Source of the DNA: Lota lota
Lineage: Eukaryota > Chordata > Actinopteri > Gadiformes > Lotidae
DNA: 64,000 bases
Assembly: GCA_026745465.1 (NCBI GenBank)
Contig: JACYXH010000109.1
Location: 1,453,001-1,517,000, forward strand
Direction of reading: 5' to 3'
Part shown: piece by piece, positions 1-12,289 of the stretch
How positions within the stretch are numbered: position 1 is the stretch's first letter
Layout of the letters: each line of letters begins with the position of its first letter
Program-made: the position numbers and the translations under genes
The notes under the pieces: model-generated
Told to the model about the DNA's origin: nothing
Database searches by the model: none
What the model saw: only the letters and a program-made list of their open reading frames with translations

Positions 1-62
1 CAGCCCCAGAGTCCAACCAGACTTGGCCAGGTGAGGCTGCTTAAACCAGCCGTCATCCACAC
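1..62. repeat. Left copy of a ~70-bp inverted repeat (mate at 20566-20636)
   Basis: The first ~60 bases read almost identically to the reverse complement of 20566-20636; the shared core includes GCTGCTTAAACCAGC and the matching CCCCAGAGTCCAA end. A few substitutions separate the copies. The window edge truncates this copy, so its true extent is unknown. No coding or TE signature is recognised in it. Confidence 0.75.
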
Positions 63-1260
63 ACTCCCATAGGGTCAATGAAGAAGGCTGCAAAACAGAA
101 GAGGGCGATGGAGGAGAGAAGATGATGGAGGGATGGCGTAATTGTGTATGCGAGCGAGATGCCTTATTTGTATTCCAGGGGCCTGGTGTCTCCCTGGATA
201 CACTAAGGCGACTGAAAAGCATGTAGGAAGTAGGAAACACAGGAGTAGTCAGTCTGCAAGCGTGTCCAAACCCCCATCCCTGCTGATTTAAAAACAAGAG
301 AAGAAACAAAATCACAGGGCGGTGGGGTGAAAGGTAGCTCAGGGTTATTCCACACACAAACAGACTGAACTACTGACCAGTGCAGCGCTTTCCCGGACTC
401 AACCCTATCCTTGTTCTGTGAGACCTTTCTGAGAACTGTACTACAGAGAGGATACTACTGATTATCATTAAAATCATAATGAAAAACAGTATTATCATAA
501 TCCTGTTTTTATATATAGGCTGTTCTGTATTTTCAAACATCAAACTTTCTAAAGATGTGTAAAAGAATGTTCCTTGTATGGGCCCCAAAAAATGCATGGT
601 ACATTTGTTAGGGTTCCAGTAGTGGAAGAGCTCCAGCAGGCACAAACTGTAATTTCGAGGCTGAGAAGCCATGCGATTTTGAAGGAGCATCACAAGCCAC
701 AACACCTAGCCGCCTTACAAAGGGCAGCTTTTAAGGGACACTTTAAGAGCCACACAAAAGGTTATCTCAAACATCCATGTCACCCTCTTTTCTCTCTCCA
801 CTGCCTAATGTCCCCAAATCAGGGGCTTTTCGGGCTGATGAAAACGGCTTAGTGATTGTGTAATTTGATCCATACAGAGGTTGATGATGGATCAGAGAAG
901 ACTAAGAGGGATTAGCAAGGGGAAACATGATTGGCTTGACAGTGGACTAAAGCTGCTGGAGCCACGGTGGGTCTAGGCGGTGGTCATCACAACAGCAGGC
1001 TTTCCCTTAACCCTTTGGTGAAGAATTAGGATTAAAGGAATAAATATACATTTCTATAATTTATGGGTTAAAAGATGGTGAGTGTATGAGACTTTTGGGC
1101 AGGGTGAGCACTGAGTCAGACTCGGACCAAGAGTGGATGTGGAAAGCCACTGACTTCCTCCACACAGCACTCCACACAGACCGTTTCAGAAATGAAATGT
1201 CTCAGCCCTATTTTAAAATGTTACATGGTGGCTCAGCGCCACTAATACAATGTTTGGGGA
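63..1260. other. Intron sequence without recognised features
   Basis: Short open frames here have no recognisable domain and no paired splice sites. I see no exon, RNA gene or transposon terminus. By position it lies upstream of the LA2 exon of the LRP8-like gene, probably in the intron before it. Confidence 0.5.
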
Positions 1261-1267
1261 GAACCCT

Positions 1268-1565
1268 ATAATATATATATATATATATATATACTGTATA
1301 TGTGTGTGTGTGTGTGTGTGTGTGCATGTATATATGTGTATATGTATATGTATATATATGTGTATATATGTATATATGTATGTATATATGTGTATGTATA
1401 TGTGTATATATATATGTGTGTATAGTATGTGTGAATGTATATATGTATATATATATGTATGTTTATATGTGTGTATGTGTATGTATATATGTATATATGT
1501 GTGTGTATGTATGTATGTATGTATGTATGTATGTATGTATGTATGTATGTATGTATGTATGTATG

Positions 1566-1608
<43 letters not shown>
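1268..1608. repeat. Compound microsatellite (TA)n-(TG)n-(TATG)n
   Basis: An alternating purine/pyrimidine tract begins with TA, passes through about 20 bases of TG, then imperfect TATATG/TGTATA mixtures, and ends in nearly pure TATG units (1507-1606). Long open frames on both strands here are artefacts of the repeat. Confidence 0.97.
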
Positions 1609-1609
<1 letters not shown>

Positions 1610-2374
1610 CTATTCAGCCACACTAGTCATTTCAACTCACAGTGACACAATTTCTCAAACTACCGTTCCCTACCTTTCCACTAAGCCGTTGCTTTGGGAT
1701 GTCAAGGAAGATGGCGCGCCATATGCATGTGGGTGTTGGCATGATATCGCGATTTTTGTATTAAATACATGAAATACACTTAACCAAGGATTCAACCCTT
1801 CAATATTTGATTCTGCGTTTTATTGATTTTATTTTCTGTATGTAATATACAGTGACAGATGATATGTCACAGTACATCCAGCCATTTGAGATAAATAGAA
1901 ATCAAAGCAATCTAGCAGTTTGAGGATAAGGGCTAACACGTTTTTTATCTTCAATAAGTATATAATATAATAATAATATAAGTGAAATAAACACATTTTT
2001 GAATATATGTTGTTAGTGAATTATTCCTGTAATCGGCATAACAAATGTAATCATTGGATAGACATAAATTAGACTTAAAGGAGTTAAAAGGGGCTTTGGG
2101 ATGGGTGAGTCTGTATTCAACAAAATTGCAAGAAAATAGATGCTACTTAAAATGGAGCTTCATCACAGGTAATGAGCATCTGTAGTAGCCAAAGGAAATA
2201 TCGAACCTCAGCAATGCGATGAACACATATAAAATGAACTTGCACACACATAAGATACCGTTTTGAAACTGCGCCATCTCATGTCACCACCGTGTCAGTT
2301 AATTTATTCTGAAGCAATGCAATGCTGCCTTCATCCAAAAAAATATTTATTTATTTACTTTTGTAATCAGTGGT

Positions 2375-2550
2375 GACGGACAAAAGAGACAAAGGGAAGG
2401 GGGATGAATGGCTGTTTGCCAAAAACAAAGAGAGGGAGGGGGTAGAGAAAGGGAGGGTGGTAAAGGGAGGTAGGGTGGTAGAGAGAGGGAGTTTGTGGAG
2501 GGAGGCGGTATGATGGGAAAATAAGGAGCAGACTGGAATAAGCGTTGTAG
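2375..2550. repeat. Purine-rich (G/A) low-complexity tract
   Basis: The + strand is strongly polypurine with many runs of three to five G separated by A-rich spacers, for example GAGGGAGGGGG near 2432. Serine/proline-rich minus-strand frames reflect this composition. The stretch could form triplex or quadruplex structures; this is inferred from composition only. Confidence 0.7.
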
Positions 2551-4092
2551 AGGAGACAAAAGATGAGAGGGCATACAGTGGTTGCTGCACAGCGGAATAC
2601 AGAGAGAGGCGTGGCCGATCCTGTCACAGATGCATAAAAAAAATACAATACTCCGCAATTGATCTCTCAAAATCCAAGTAATACTTAGCAGTGAGCTGGA
2701 ATGTTTGTTTTAACCTTTGAAAAATCTCACTTGCCCTTGCCTCGTTGTCCTTTGAACACAAATGCACGTGCTCACCCGTTGCGTGATTAAGAACAAAGGA
2801 CAAAGTGCATCCCACTGCAATCTATGCATGCATGTTGTTGACCTTTTGTGCTCCGTTTTGGTTCAAGGCGATGGCCATTTGTTATTGAAATTATAAAAAA
2901 TATATTTAAGGTTGTCAGCAGCAAGATAAAACGTTTCCCCCCTTTTTGTCTGCAGGTTCTGGAATCCCCCATCCCCCCCAACCCTTCCCTGATTCCTCCC
3001 AGAGCCTTTTCCCTCGTGTCTAGGACCCTCAGAAATCATCAATTTATGCAGCCAGTGGAGGTGCTGTCTGCTCTTTAAAAAAAACAACGTTATTATTTTC
3101 CTTTGGTTGGGCTTATAATAATCGTCCCCCTCTCTTTTGTCAGTCTGCTTTACTGAGAAAGTAATTACAGAACCCAGTTTGTGATTAGATTATTTTGGTG
3201 AATGTTAATTCAATTTTCAAGGTTATTCACCAGCCAGTGATTATGTGTTAGTAAAAACTGATTAATGTAATTAATCCTCTGTTATTAGTATTTAGGCCAT
3301 TTGGCCCATATGGGTATGTTAGTGGGATAAGAATATTGGATTGAACGTCATCTGCTCTTTACTAACCATTATATAGAATAGCGTGCGTGCATGCGTGCGT
3401 GGAGAAGGCCCTTTCAATTGATCTTTAATATCATTAAAATGGATGGTGCTGTTGATGGTACCGGAGATGGTGGAAGTCTGAAGTGATGGTGAGTTGGGGT
3501 CATAAAGTTGGGGGATGGGGCATTGGTTTGTGTGCGTGTAATAGAGAGGGACTGGTATCTGTGTCTAAATGTTGAATACGTCTATGCAGGTCATGTGTGA
3601 GTGTGTATCACTCATTGGTTTATGTGCACTGTTTTTAGAGTGTAGATTTGTCTTCTATGGAAGGTCACCATTGTTTGAGACTTTTTCCCACAGCAGCTGA
3701 AACCTACACAGTTTTGCACATTGAGGGAGGGATTTGATTGGCCGGCTTTCACTACTAGTCTATTGCCAAAAGTCATTGGTATTTACTCCTTAACAATTTT
3801 TATGAAATAAAATAGTCAACAAGGACTCGCAATATCCGTAATATGAAGATAACCTAGGCACTGAGATCCTAACCTAATTTATTGGCTTTGTACTACGAGA
3901 AGGAAATCACATTTCTTCCTTTTGGTGTTTCGGCTTCCAACGACCTTAAACCACTTACATGTAGTTGGAGGAACTACATGTTGGCCTCTGTAACCTTGTT
4001 TATCCTTTTGAGAATCTAGTCCTTTCTTATGAACTTCAGTGATATCATTTATTTTTCAGTGTCATGTAGCACACAGTCCTTGACAGAACTTG
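2551..4092. other. Intron sequence without recognised features
   Basis: No conserved reading frame, splice-flanked exon or RNA gene is recognised. There is a short pyrimidine tract near 2930-3000, preceding a spot that resembles a splice acceptor (TCTGCAG at 2950), but the following sequence has no recognisable domain. Confidence 0.45.
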
Positions 4093-4096
4093 TTAA

Positions 4097-4400
4097 CACT
4101 AGAAGCGCCGGCACAACTGAACTTCCTTTGACCGCCCTGAATGTTTTTTGTTGTAGTTATACAACAAGATGCCACTAGATGGTACATTGTACTGCACTAC
4201 TGCAAGAGTCTGCAGTCGACTCTTGATGGCTTTTGTCATCATCAAGATGATCTGTCCGACACCTCAAGATGATCTACTGTTCATTTGGTTGTAATATACA
4301 TATAATTCAACTCCTATTGCATATGATTTACAACTTGAAGTAAAGACGGGTTATCCTGCTAAATAGCTAATCAAAAAAGTGTTGAATACATGCTGCAAAT
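4097..4400 (+). mobile_element. Left end of a TTAA-flanked, piggyBac-like element (mate 12290-12594)
   Basis: The sequence starts immediately after TTAA (4093-4096) with CACTAGAAGCGCCGGCAC. The reverse complement of 12594 inward starts CACTAGAAGCACCGGCAC and is itself followed on the + strand by TTAA (12595-12598). Similarity continues inward for about 300 bp through a shared GTTTTTTGTTGT and a shared TTTACAACT[TA]GAAGTAAA segment. TTAA duplication is the hallmark of piggyBac. No transposase is seen, so this is either a non-autonomous element with an 8-kb nested interior or two solo ends in opposite orientation. Confidence 0.6.
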
Positions 4401-4557
4401 GCCTCTTTAAGTTCAACTAGGTATTTTAGTATTGGGTGTAATGCACGAGCTTGGCAATTTTTTTGTTATAGTTGTATATGTACGCATTTTGCGTTTTATT
4501 GGACTTCTGTCTTGTACTGTTCTGGTCATGGTTATACTTGAATGTATTATATTTACA

Positions 4558-4610
4558 TTTAAACTATTCAGTTGATGCTTTCATCCAAAGCGAGTTACAC
4601 TAAGTAGCCT
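4558..4610 (-). mobile_element. SINE 3'-tail relic
   Basis: On the minus strand the segment contains CTCGCTTTGGAT followed by AAAGC, the conserved tail of many fish tRNA-derived SINEs that share a 3' end with L2/CR1-type LINEs. No head is attached in the same orientation. Confidence 0.5.
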
Positions 4611-4804
4611 ACATTTGTCAACAGAGAGTGAAACAATATATATTGCAGTCAAGAACGCCCACTTGAATAAAAGCCTATTGGATCGTGATATGTAGGCTAA
4701 AAGTAAAGCAACTTGACACATTATCAGTCTCATAAGCTGTAGTATTTTATTGGGTTTATTAGCGAGTAGAAACAAAACACTCACACCATGTGGACATCAG
4801 TACG

Positions 4805-4890
4805 TGTATGGAGGTCATGGTGGATGAATGGGTAAAGGGCATGACTTACACCCAGCAGACCGGGGTTTCTGTCCTGTGTTATTTTTACAA
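4805..4890 (+). mobile_element. tRNA-derived SINE head relic
   Basis: A box-A-like motif (GATGAATGGGTAAAGGGCA) and a box-B-like motif (CGGGGTTTCTGTCC) are spaced as in a tRNA promoter, but there is no CCA end or cloverleaf. The degraded box B suggests an old SINE, not a tRNA gene. Confidence 0.4.
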
Positions 4891-5191
4891 TTAGTTGACT
4901 TATTATTTTCAGTTTTTAACTATTTGGTTTGGTTTAGGCAACACAACTTCTTGGTTAGGTTGATGGTTAGAGTCTGCTAAAAGCAAACAATAGTTTTTTT
5001 GTTTACTGAAAAAAACTATATAAACCAAATCCATGTTTTAGTTTGAAGAATAGTTAGGCTATAGTTTATCTTAGTTGACCGATCATTTCAAGATGAAACG
5101 AGTTAGATCTATGAATAACTAATATGTCATTGTGGGATACGTTTTATGAAATAATAATAAAATATAATTCAACATCCCGTTCATTGTTTAG

Positions 5192-5450
5192 CCCAGGTCT
5201 CGGCAACCTTTTGGATGTCCCGTGGCACTTTACAATGTAAAGAAAAATAACCACAGACCCCCGTGTCAGTTACGATTTTCATAATATGCATTTATTTGCG
5301 GTGACTCATCTCCCTGTCTAGAGTGCCAATGCCAAAATATATTCTGCCCACACACTTATCATCTGTGTTCAAATGTATAAAAATGACTAGGATACAAAAG
5401 AAAATGTATTCAATCTTACAGATTTAGTGATATCCCTGTCCCTGCTTTCA
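5192..5450 (+). mobile_element. hAT (Tip100/Zaphod-like) terminal relic
   Basis: The segment begins CCAGGTCTCGGCAACCTTTT, close to the CAGGGGTCGGCAACC terminus known for Tip100/Zaphod-type hAT elements, followed by CGTGGCAC-type sequence that also occurs near such ends. No transposase segment can be linked to it with certainty. Confidence 0.45.
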
Positions 5451-5871
5451 GCTACCCTGAACAGCAAGAGTTTGGTATGGCTATAAGGGCCGTAATCTAG
5501 CAAATCCGTATGGCCACAAACATATATAACTCTTAAGCAATACAATTATTTAGCCGTGGTAGTAAATAGTGGTCCTGTAGTTAGCCTCAGGAGTTGATAA
5601 AACCCCATCTTAGTAAGTTGTAGTGTGTTAACTGTCTAAATATTTGAAGTAAGGGATGATCCACAAGTTTTCATATATTTGTTTGCTTTTAAAAAAAAAA
5701 GTTGATGTTGAATGATGTTGTTTTGTTCCTTGAAACAGTCTAGCAAGAGAAATAGAGATCATAGTAATGACCTTGTAACGGAATAGCTTTCTAAAACGTA
5801 GTCCCATCTGAGACCCTCAGCCAAATTATCATTTTTATTTTATTTCACACAATCTTATCTTATCTTGGTAA

Positions 5872-6162
5872 ATGAATGATGTCTACAAATTATTTGAATG
5901 TATATCTTTCTTGGGCACGAGTCCAGGTAGCGCCCCTCCACCTCCGGTTCATCCCAAGAGACCCCTCTCTAGTACTGAAACTCCATTCACTCTGGCCATG
6001 AAGGGGAAGATGAGCAAGGAGAAAATGGAGGAATGTCACAGAGCGGTGACAAGATTTGTGGTGAAGGGTTTACGTCCCTTTGCTACAGTTGAGTCTCCTC
6101 CGTTTAGGTACTGTATTTTGGGGAAATTAAGCGGCATTTTCTATATGCCGCCGGAGTGTTAG
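5872..6162 (+). pseudogene. hAT transposase N-terminal fragment
   Basis: The 96-residue frame contains a proline-rich lead followed by KEKMEECHRAVTRFVVKGLR then PFATVESPPFR. This is the conserved segment preceding the DDE core of Ac/ZBED-type hAT transposases (pattern ...A...F...DLRP...VE...FR). It stops at 6160, at a point where family members continue. The rest of the transposase reappears in the same orientation from 6950, so both probably belong to one decayed element. The element's BED zinc finger is not visible. No host function is implied. Confidence 0.6.
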
Positions 6163-6508
6163 ACCCTCAACCCAAATTCTTGTACCGCCTTATGCTGTAA
6201 CGAAATAGTTTACATAGTACAATGTTCCTTGTAACCACGCAGAGTTTCCGGTAGCATGCCAATGTATCGTCGATAGGGAGTGTGTCCCTGGCCGCGGGAG
6301 CGCTCATGCATTCAGGGAAAGTGGAGCTTCGATTTCCCCTAAATAGACGCATGTGTATTGTTTAATTCATCGTTTTAGTAGTATAGTTTTATATACGAGG
6401 TTTTGCAAAGTAGCACAAGACTCATCTATCAAAATAAATGCTTTTATTCCACTGTACGTGTAGTCGAACTTAGTATTATTCATTGCACCGAATTGAGAAT
6501 GCCTACTG

Positions 6509-6537
6509 CCTAACCCTAACCCTAACCCTAACCCTAA
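6509..6537. repeat. Interstitial telomeric-type repeat (CCCTAA)~4.5
   Basis: Four perfect CCCTAA units in a row, flanked by partial units, lie inside intron/transposon sequence. This is an interstitial telomeric repeat, not a chromosome end. Confidence 0.9.
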
Positions 6538-6949
6538 AAATGATTATTTTATCTAATACAATAACCTTGGTGAATATGGAGAGGTTTCCCATTTCCTAGC
6601 AAATGTTATGGGACACACTTTCTATCAGGGATACTTACATTGGCCAACACCTGTCAAGTAATGGTTGAGTGTCCGTGAGTAATTGGAAATAACGCAGATT
6701 CAAGCTTTAGTAAAACCCTGAACTTTTTGAAAGATTTAGAAAACAAGGCAAAAAAAATCACCAAGCAATTAATTTAGATGCAGAGGCTTTGAACACTATG
6801 ATTAGGCCTACCCTGTGGTCGGTGTAGCATAATAACATGTGGAATGATTGTAACATTTCTATGATGACCAAGGCCCTGAATCCACAGTACAACCCTCCCT
6901 CCAGGGATAGCCTATCCAACCACCTCATACCAGCTTGGTACAACGTGGA

Positions 6950-8886
6950 AAAATCAAAACATAAAATCAGAGCTAGAAAAGGTCAGCAAAGTAGCAGCTA
7001 CCAGTGATGGCTGGACAATCATTTGCCAGGACCATTACATCACAGTAAAAGCACATTACATCACTGAGGGAAGGATGAATCAGAAAGTCCTTAAAACAAA
7101 AGCCGTCTACAGAGCACAGGACATTTTTGAAGAGTTTGGGATAAGGGGCAAAGTTTCAGCTATCACAGTTGATAATGCCTCCAACATGGATGTGGCAGTA
7201 AAAATGCTGCACATCATTCAAATAGGCTGCTTCATCTTGGTGCTCAAAGTCTGTACACAATTGCCTCAGTGGCAAGATGGACAGCAAAGATTCGCGATGT
7301 GATCGTGTGGATTAAGAGGTCATCCATGGCCAAGACTGTGCTCCAAGAGAAGCGACACATTCAGAGTAAGAATCATTTAAATTAAACATCTGATATTATT
7401 GTTTTTGTATTAGTTTTAGTAATATAAAGTTAACAATATCATTGTTGTTTATGTGTGTTGTAGACCTGCCCCAACACTCTGTCCTGCTCGATGTCAGAAC
7501 TCGCTGGAACTCTCATTACCTCATGCTTGAGAGGTTCCTTGAGCAGTATCCTGCGATTCAAGCAGCATCTTTGGATCAACGACTAAGAAAGCCAATGGAG
7601 AGGGACAGGTATGACCGTTTTTAAGCACAGTGATGTGTTGTGGTCCATGGTGGCATAATGGGATGAAATTAATGATGAATAATTAAATTACCTAGCTAAG
7701 TGGAATAGTAAGAATGAATGAAGAATAATTCATAATTAGGTTTCTGAACATAGAAAATATTTTCTTTCCAAAACAGATTTGCTCGATTAACTGCTGAGGA
7801 CTTCAGGAAAGCAGAAGACTTTGTACAACTCATGCGAGTTCTGTACACATCCACGCTCTGTGTCTCCACTAAGAAGAGTCCCACCTGCGGCCAGATCCTT
7901 CCACTACTACAGAAGCTGAGTGAGCATTTCACTGTGCGAGATGGAGATAGAGTGTTTGTGTCCACTCTAAAGATTACAGTCTGGTCTGATCTATCCCAGC
8001 GATATCAGGTAAAATAAAAGCAATGAATATCACTTAGAAGAATTGTATTATGTTGTATTATTCTAATTAGATATCGACATTTCATAGAGTGTCGAGGTCA
8101 GAGCTTTCCTCGGAGAGGCGACAGTGTGGGAACAAAGTAGGACAAAGTAGTGTCAGCAGCACATCCTACAGAAACAGAGCAGGTATTCATTAAGAATGTG
8201 AATTGAAGTTAGACTATTAATTGTCAAATACTCATCTCCTGATTCATGTCCTATGTTACTCCTTTGTCTAGTTTAATTGCTTATTACACTTGCAGCTGAC
8301 AGAGCATTGTTCTGGTGAGAGGGACATGGGTACAGTCCAGCCAGACTTAGAAGAGAGCAAGGAGGAGGACGAAACTGTACTGGTGAGTACAACATGATAA
8401 AAATCGCTGATATTACATATGATAGTCTTAATAATTGTATGTGTACTTTGTTTTGATTTTCTTCTCAGACATAAACTTTGTAAATGGCTTTACTTGAAGT
8501 ATATCTTTCTTCTTTTTTTCTTTTAGCCTCAAACCTGCAAGAAGGCCAAGATGACTCCCTTGGAGGAGCTTTTTGCAGAGGATGATATCCTGAAGAGGAG
8601 CGTAATCCAGAGCACCGTGTCCATCCAGGAAAAGGCTGACAAAGAACTGGAGACGTACAGGGACACAATGCTTGTAATGACCTCTGAAGACCCTGCTCTC
8701 TGGTGTTGGAACAGGAGAGACACTTATCCGTTGCTCAGACCTAGCCCTCTCATACCTGTGTGCACAGGTCTCCTCTACCCCCAGTGAGAGGGTTTTCTCT
8801 ACTGCTGGAGATACCATCAGCCCAGAGAGATCACGAATCCTTCCAAAGAAGGCAGACATGCTGATCTTTCTGCAGAATAATTGTTG
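6950..8886 (+). pseudogene. Multi-exon hAT transposase (Ac/ZBED type), broken
   Basis: Read in pieces, the + strand encodes TSDGWTIICQDHYITVKAHY (from ~6996, first catalytic region), ITVDNASNMDVAVKML (7160), then, across apparent introns, a DVRTRWNSHYLMLERFLEQY block (7464-7608), a third block at 7777-8007, small pieces near 8087-8181 and 8297-8382, and the C-terminal hAT dimerisation segment with ERVFSTAGD and PKKADMLIFLQNN (8528-8886). Plausible GT/AG boundaries occur at 7366/7463, 7609/7776, 8008/8086, 8382/8527. Frameshifts (for example near 8737, before the ERVFSTAGD block) and missing parts make it non-functional. Introns are known in some hAT and domesticated ZBED genes. Confidence 0.75.
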
Positions 8887-9104
8887 ACTTTGTGTTGCTG
8901 ACATCCACTCTCCACAATTCAACTGTTTGTTAATTTTGTTATATTCTAATATATCTATATTTTCATTATTTATTTAAATAGTTTATTATTGTTTAAATTA
9001 ATTAATGGAAAAGAAGCTTGCCGTCAGTTATGTGCCAAAAATAAAGGTTTGCAAAACTTTGTTATTGAAATATTTGTAACGAAAAAAAAAAAAAAAGAAG
9101 AATC

Positions 9105-9517
9105 TGTGACAACCCGGCTTGTCATGAATGGTCGTCTCCCCCCAGTGAACACAAGGTAGAGGTCCGTTTGAGCCAAAAAGGCGTATTTATTGACAAAATA
9201 AATATCGAGGTTAGGCCGTGCCTACCATAAAGTCACTATTCATTAATGAGCGACGATATTCTCCGTCTCCCGCTCGACGGTCATTTACGTAGCTCTCCGT
9301 TCCCTACGGCTGAGCTATCTCCTTCCTCTCAAGCGACGCAGAGTGTCGCGTATATATCCGTGTTCCCTCCTCCTCTGTCGCAGGTGTCCCCCATTTCGCT
9401 GAGTGCGCTCAGTGATAATGAGCTCCGGTGTGCGATGCTCCGGAGAGCGGTGGTAAATTCTTCTACCACCGCTCCCCTGTGCCGCCTGGGGCGCTGGGCT
9501 GGAGCCGGGTTGTCACA
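9105..9517 (-). mobile_element. Solo LTR with AATC target duplication
   Basis: The 413-bp unit starts TGTGACAACCCGGCT and ends AGCCGGGTTGTCACA, a 15-bp perfect terminal inverted repeat with TG...CA ends. It is flanked by AATC on both sides (9101-9104 and 9518-9521). A TTTATT box at 9184 places the poly(A) signal on the minus strand. No internal retroviral sequence is attached, so it is a solo LTR, inserted in the 3' end of the hAT element. Confidence 0.85.
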
Positions 9518-9586
9518 AATCGTTGAATCGGAACCGAGATTCGATGAGAACCGGATTCGATAAAACTTAAATGATATCCACCCCTA
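9518..9586 (+). mobile_element. Probable 3' terminus of the hAT element, split off by the solo LTR
   Basis: After the LTR the sequence continues with an ATCG/GATTCG-rich stretch and ends GATATCCACCCCTAG; read on the minus strand this is CTAGGGGTGGATATC, a typical hAT terminal inverted repeat. The matching 5' end is not recognised upstream. Confidence 0.5.
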
Positions 9587-10294
9587 GTACAAACTTTGAC
9601 AACTTTGAAGTCAGCATTTTTTCGCCCCCTTTGGTCACACTAGTACGAAACGTTTTTGAGACCTCCATAGTTCTGGTTTTCATATGCCTATTTTATTTGA
9701 CATGGTGTTCAGGTGGTTGATTTTAGGGTTTTGCCCCAGTCACTTTCCATATAAAAAAAATATAAAAATGTATTATAAAAGTATACACAATTAAAAAAAG
9801 ATCATAGGAAAAGCGCACTGCACTGATATGCCAAATTATTTGCCATTGGTTTGGTTTTTATACCTCAAACTGTAGGAGGAGACAATTACCGATAATGAGG
9901 CGGAAGAATAAAAATAATAAGAAACATGATAACAATAGTGTGGCTTGCTTTGCAACCACACTAATTAATACATGGAGTGTTATTGCCTCTTCACATGAGT
10001 GAGCTAAAAGGTACCACAAAGAGACTCAATACATCAGCACCAGTTAATGATCAACTGGAGAATAAGGAAAAAAACATAGCCAACAGAATTCAAGATCTTG
10101 ATGTGCGAGTTGAAGCCTTCGACTTCGACAGCGTCTTGTGTAGGACAATTTCCAGGCTTTCCCTCCTGTATGAATGATCTCTCGTTCCGTTGATCGCAAG
10201 TCGTGCAAAGCCATGTTTATTATTAACACAATCTTATTTCTCTTAAACTTAGTTATAGTAAAATCCATTCTATATTTTAGTCTGTGCGCCCGGA

Positions 10295-10632
10295 ACCCAT
10301 ATATGCATATAGGAGAAAATAGTCAGAACTCTTTGCCACATGGCACAATGCAGCAACAGTTTTTCCAGTTTTTATTTTTTACAGCAACATCATCGTGTCA
10401 AAAAGCTAATAGGCCTACTAAAGATGTCAGAACTCTCATGAAGTTAATTTAAACTCTGTGTAATGTTTTAAGGTAATAGGGCAGTCTCACATCAACTACA
10501 CTTGACATTAAGAGTCTATTTGTATCAAATTGTATTCAAACAGTTTTTTATAATGACCACACTTTTCATCAATTTTCATAATGTTAACAACTACTATATA
10601 TTTTCAAATGTTATATAGGCTAATGTTTTTCC
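10295..10632 (+). repeat. Dispersed repeat copy A (relative of 24015-24337)
   Basis: Aligned segments include GAAGTTAATTTAAA, TAATGTTTTAAGGTAATA-type sequence, CATCAACTAC.C.TGACATTAA and ATGTTATATAG.CTAAT, shared in the same order and orientation with 24015-24337. That second copy lies inside a non-autonomous hAT with target duplication, so this copy is probably the interior of a related element whose ends I cannot find. Confidence 0.65.
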
Positions 10633-10639
10633 GGGTGCT

Positions 10640-11860
10640 GGCACAGGCAGTGGGCAGGGCGCAGGCCGTTTGCGTGATGCTGCTTCCTTTTCCACTGCCC
10701 TGGCTGCCTTTTGATCTGCGACCAGCTAACCTGTCAGCAGTAACATTTATTTATTCTCCCCTGATTGTGGAGAATGTGATGTGTGTTCCACCTTTCACTT
10801 TATAGCCCTAGGCCATCTTGTCCCTAATGTTATCGATCACTTTAGTTTAATTATAGTAGGGAATGGTTTCTGGCAGTTTATGCTCATTAGCCTACTGTCA
10901 TCAATCGCTACTGTTTGGTGCACTGAGTAAGGAGACAGTTTTATTTGCCTTTACCTGGAAAGTAAGTGAGTGTGGCATATCCAGACTTCATCATCGTGAT
11001 TGAAAAGCTTTGTTGTTTCAGTGCCTGCGTTCACTTGGGCCTTTCTCTGGATTTTTGTATTTGTTGTTATGACGAAGGTATGTTGTGAGCCAAATGGTTA
11101 TTCACCAGTGTGATTGATGTAAGGAAATGATCAGTTGGATATTTCAACCTAAAAAGTGTCAGTCAGTTTCATGATAGCATTGTCAGCAGCCGTTCTCCAG
11201 GTGGCCTGTTTACAAAATTTCATAAACAAGGAATGGCATTCCTTGTTCATACCAATGTGTATTTGGTATGAACATTGGACACCATCCATAATTTGTTTTC
11301 AAACTTGTCAGGTTTGTTGGCCATGTACATATGTGTCTGACTCTTACGTTGACAAATTAAAGGCATGTATAAAACTAATAGGTGACTTCCGGTGCATACT
11401 TTTTGCGTTAACATCACATCCTGCCTCCTACGCGCTCTAACCAGGCGCCACCCCTCGCCTAAAGAATACGGATTATCTCCAATATGTGTGAACACGTCTA
11501 ATATGGCTTGTCTCATGTTGTGTGTTGCATGTGTGAAAGGGCAACTCCTGATCATCTCCGGCCCTGATTCTCCGGAGTTCATCCTGAGTTAATGTGTGAA
11601 ACCCCTATAATACTACATTTACTATTAGTTATTCATAGTTCTAACTAGTTTTGTCTTGAAATTGTCTGTCTACTAAAATGAACTATAGCCTAATAATACT
11701 TCAGACTAACTTACTTCTACTACTTCTTCTAACCCTAACCCAAACAATAGCTTTGGTTTGTATTGTCTTTGCAGTAACCGAAAAAGCAAATTGCATGTTT
11801 TTAGTCAACCATAGTATACCATAGTATATGAAACGCGCAACACACCGTAGCGTTATACTA
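10640..11860. other. Intron sequence without recognised features
   Basis: No domain, exon or transposon end was recognised. Short frames on both strands overlap each other and look random. Confidence 0.4.
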
Positions 11861-11862
11861 TA

Positions 11863-12035
11863 GGTGTCCGGGAAGCCTAACCCTCACTCGGACGCGGACA
11901 TTAAATACATCGCTGCTCAGACGGAGCTTCACCATCCACACACACCGTCAAAAGGTGTCCGAAAAGCTAAACTTTCTCTCGGACACCTCAGTCAACCGCT
12001 GCCCAGACAGAGCTCCACACAAACCGCTCCACCGG
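11863..12035. repeat. Two tandem ~90-bp imperfect direct repeats
   Basis: Unit 1 begins GGTGTCCGGGAAGCCTAA at 11863 and unit 2 begins GGTGTCCGAAAAGCTAAA at 11954. Both continue with a CTCGGAC box, a GCTGC[TC]CAGAC[GA]GAGCT segment and a CACACA[CA] end. The pair is GC-rich relative to its surroundings. Confidence 0.7.
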
Positions 12036-12289
12036 TGCCCCTTGGTCGTGACATCAGAGTACCTCGGAAAAAGTAGTCTGACGTCACGAAAAGAACGCCA
12101 CCTGCGTTCGCAGCAGGGTGGAACGTTCATATAGTGTTTTGGGGAGACTGGCAGAAACATACTATTTTACCCCTTTTTTCTTTAAATTGGGGACTTATTT
12201 CAGTAACAGTGATAAAATGTAATATATTACTATGTTGACGATCATATAAGACAAATGACCACGTTTAAAACAAAACAAAAAAGGGGTTT

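Noticed and set aside
574..852. 92-residue + strand frame as a small gene
   Set aside because: No domain, no splice or start context, and overlapping minus-strand frames of similar length; looks random.
6509..6537. Possible chromosome end
   Set aside because: Only about four CCCTAA units surrounded by ordinary intron and transposon sequence on both sides.
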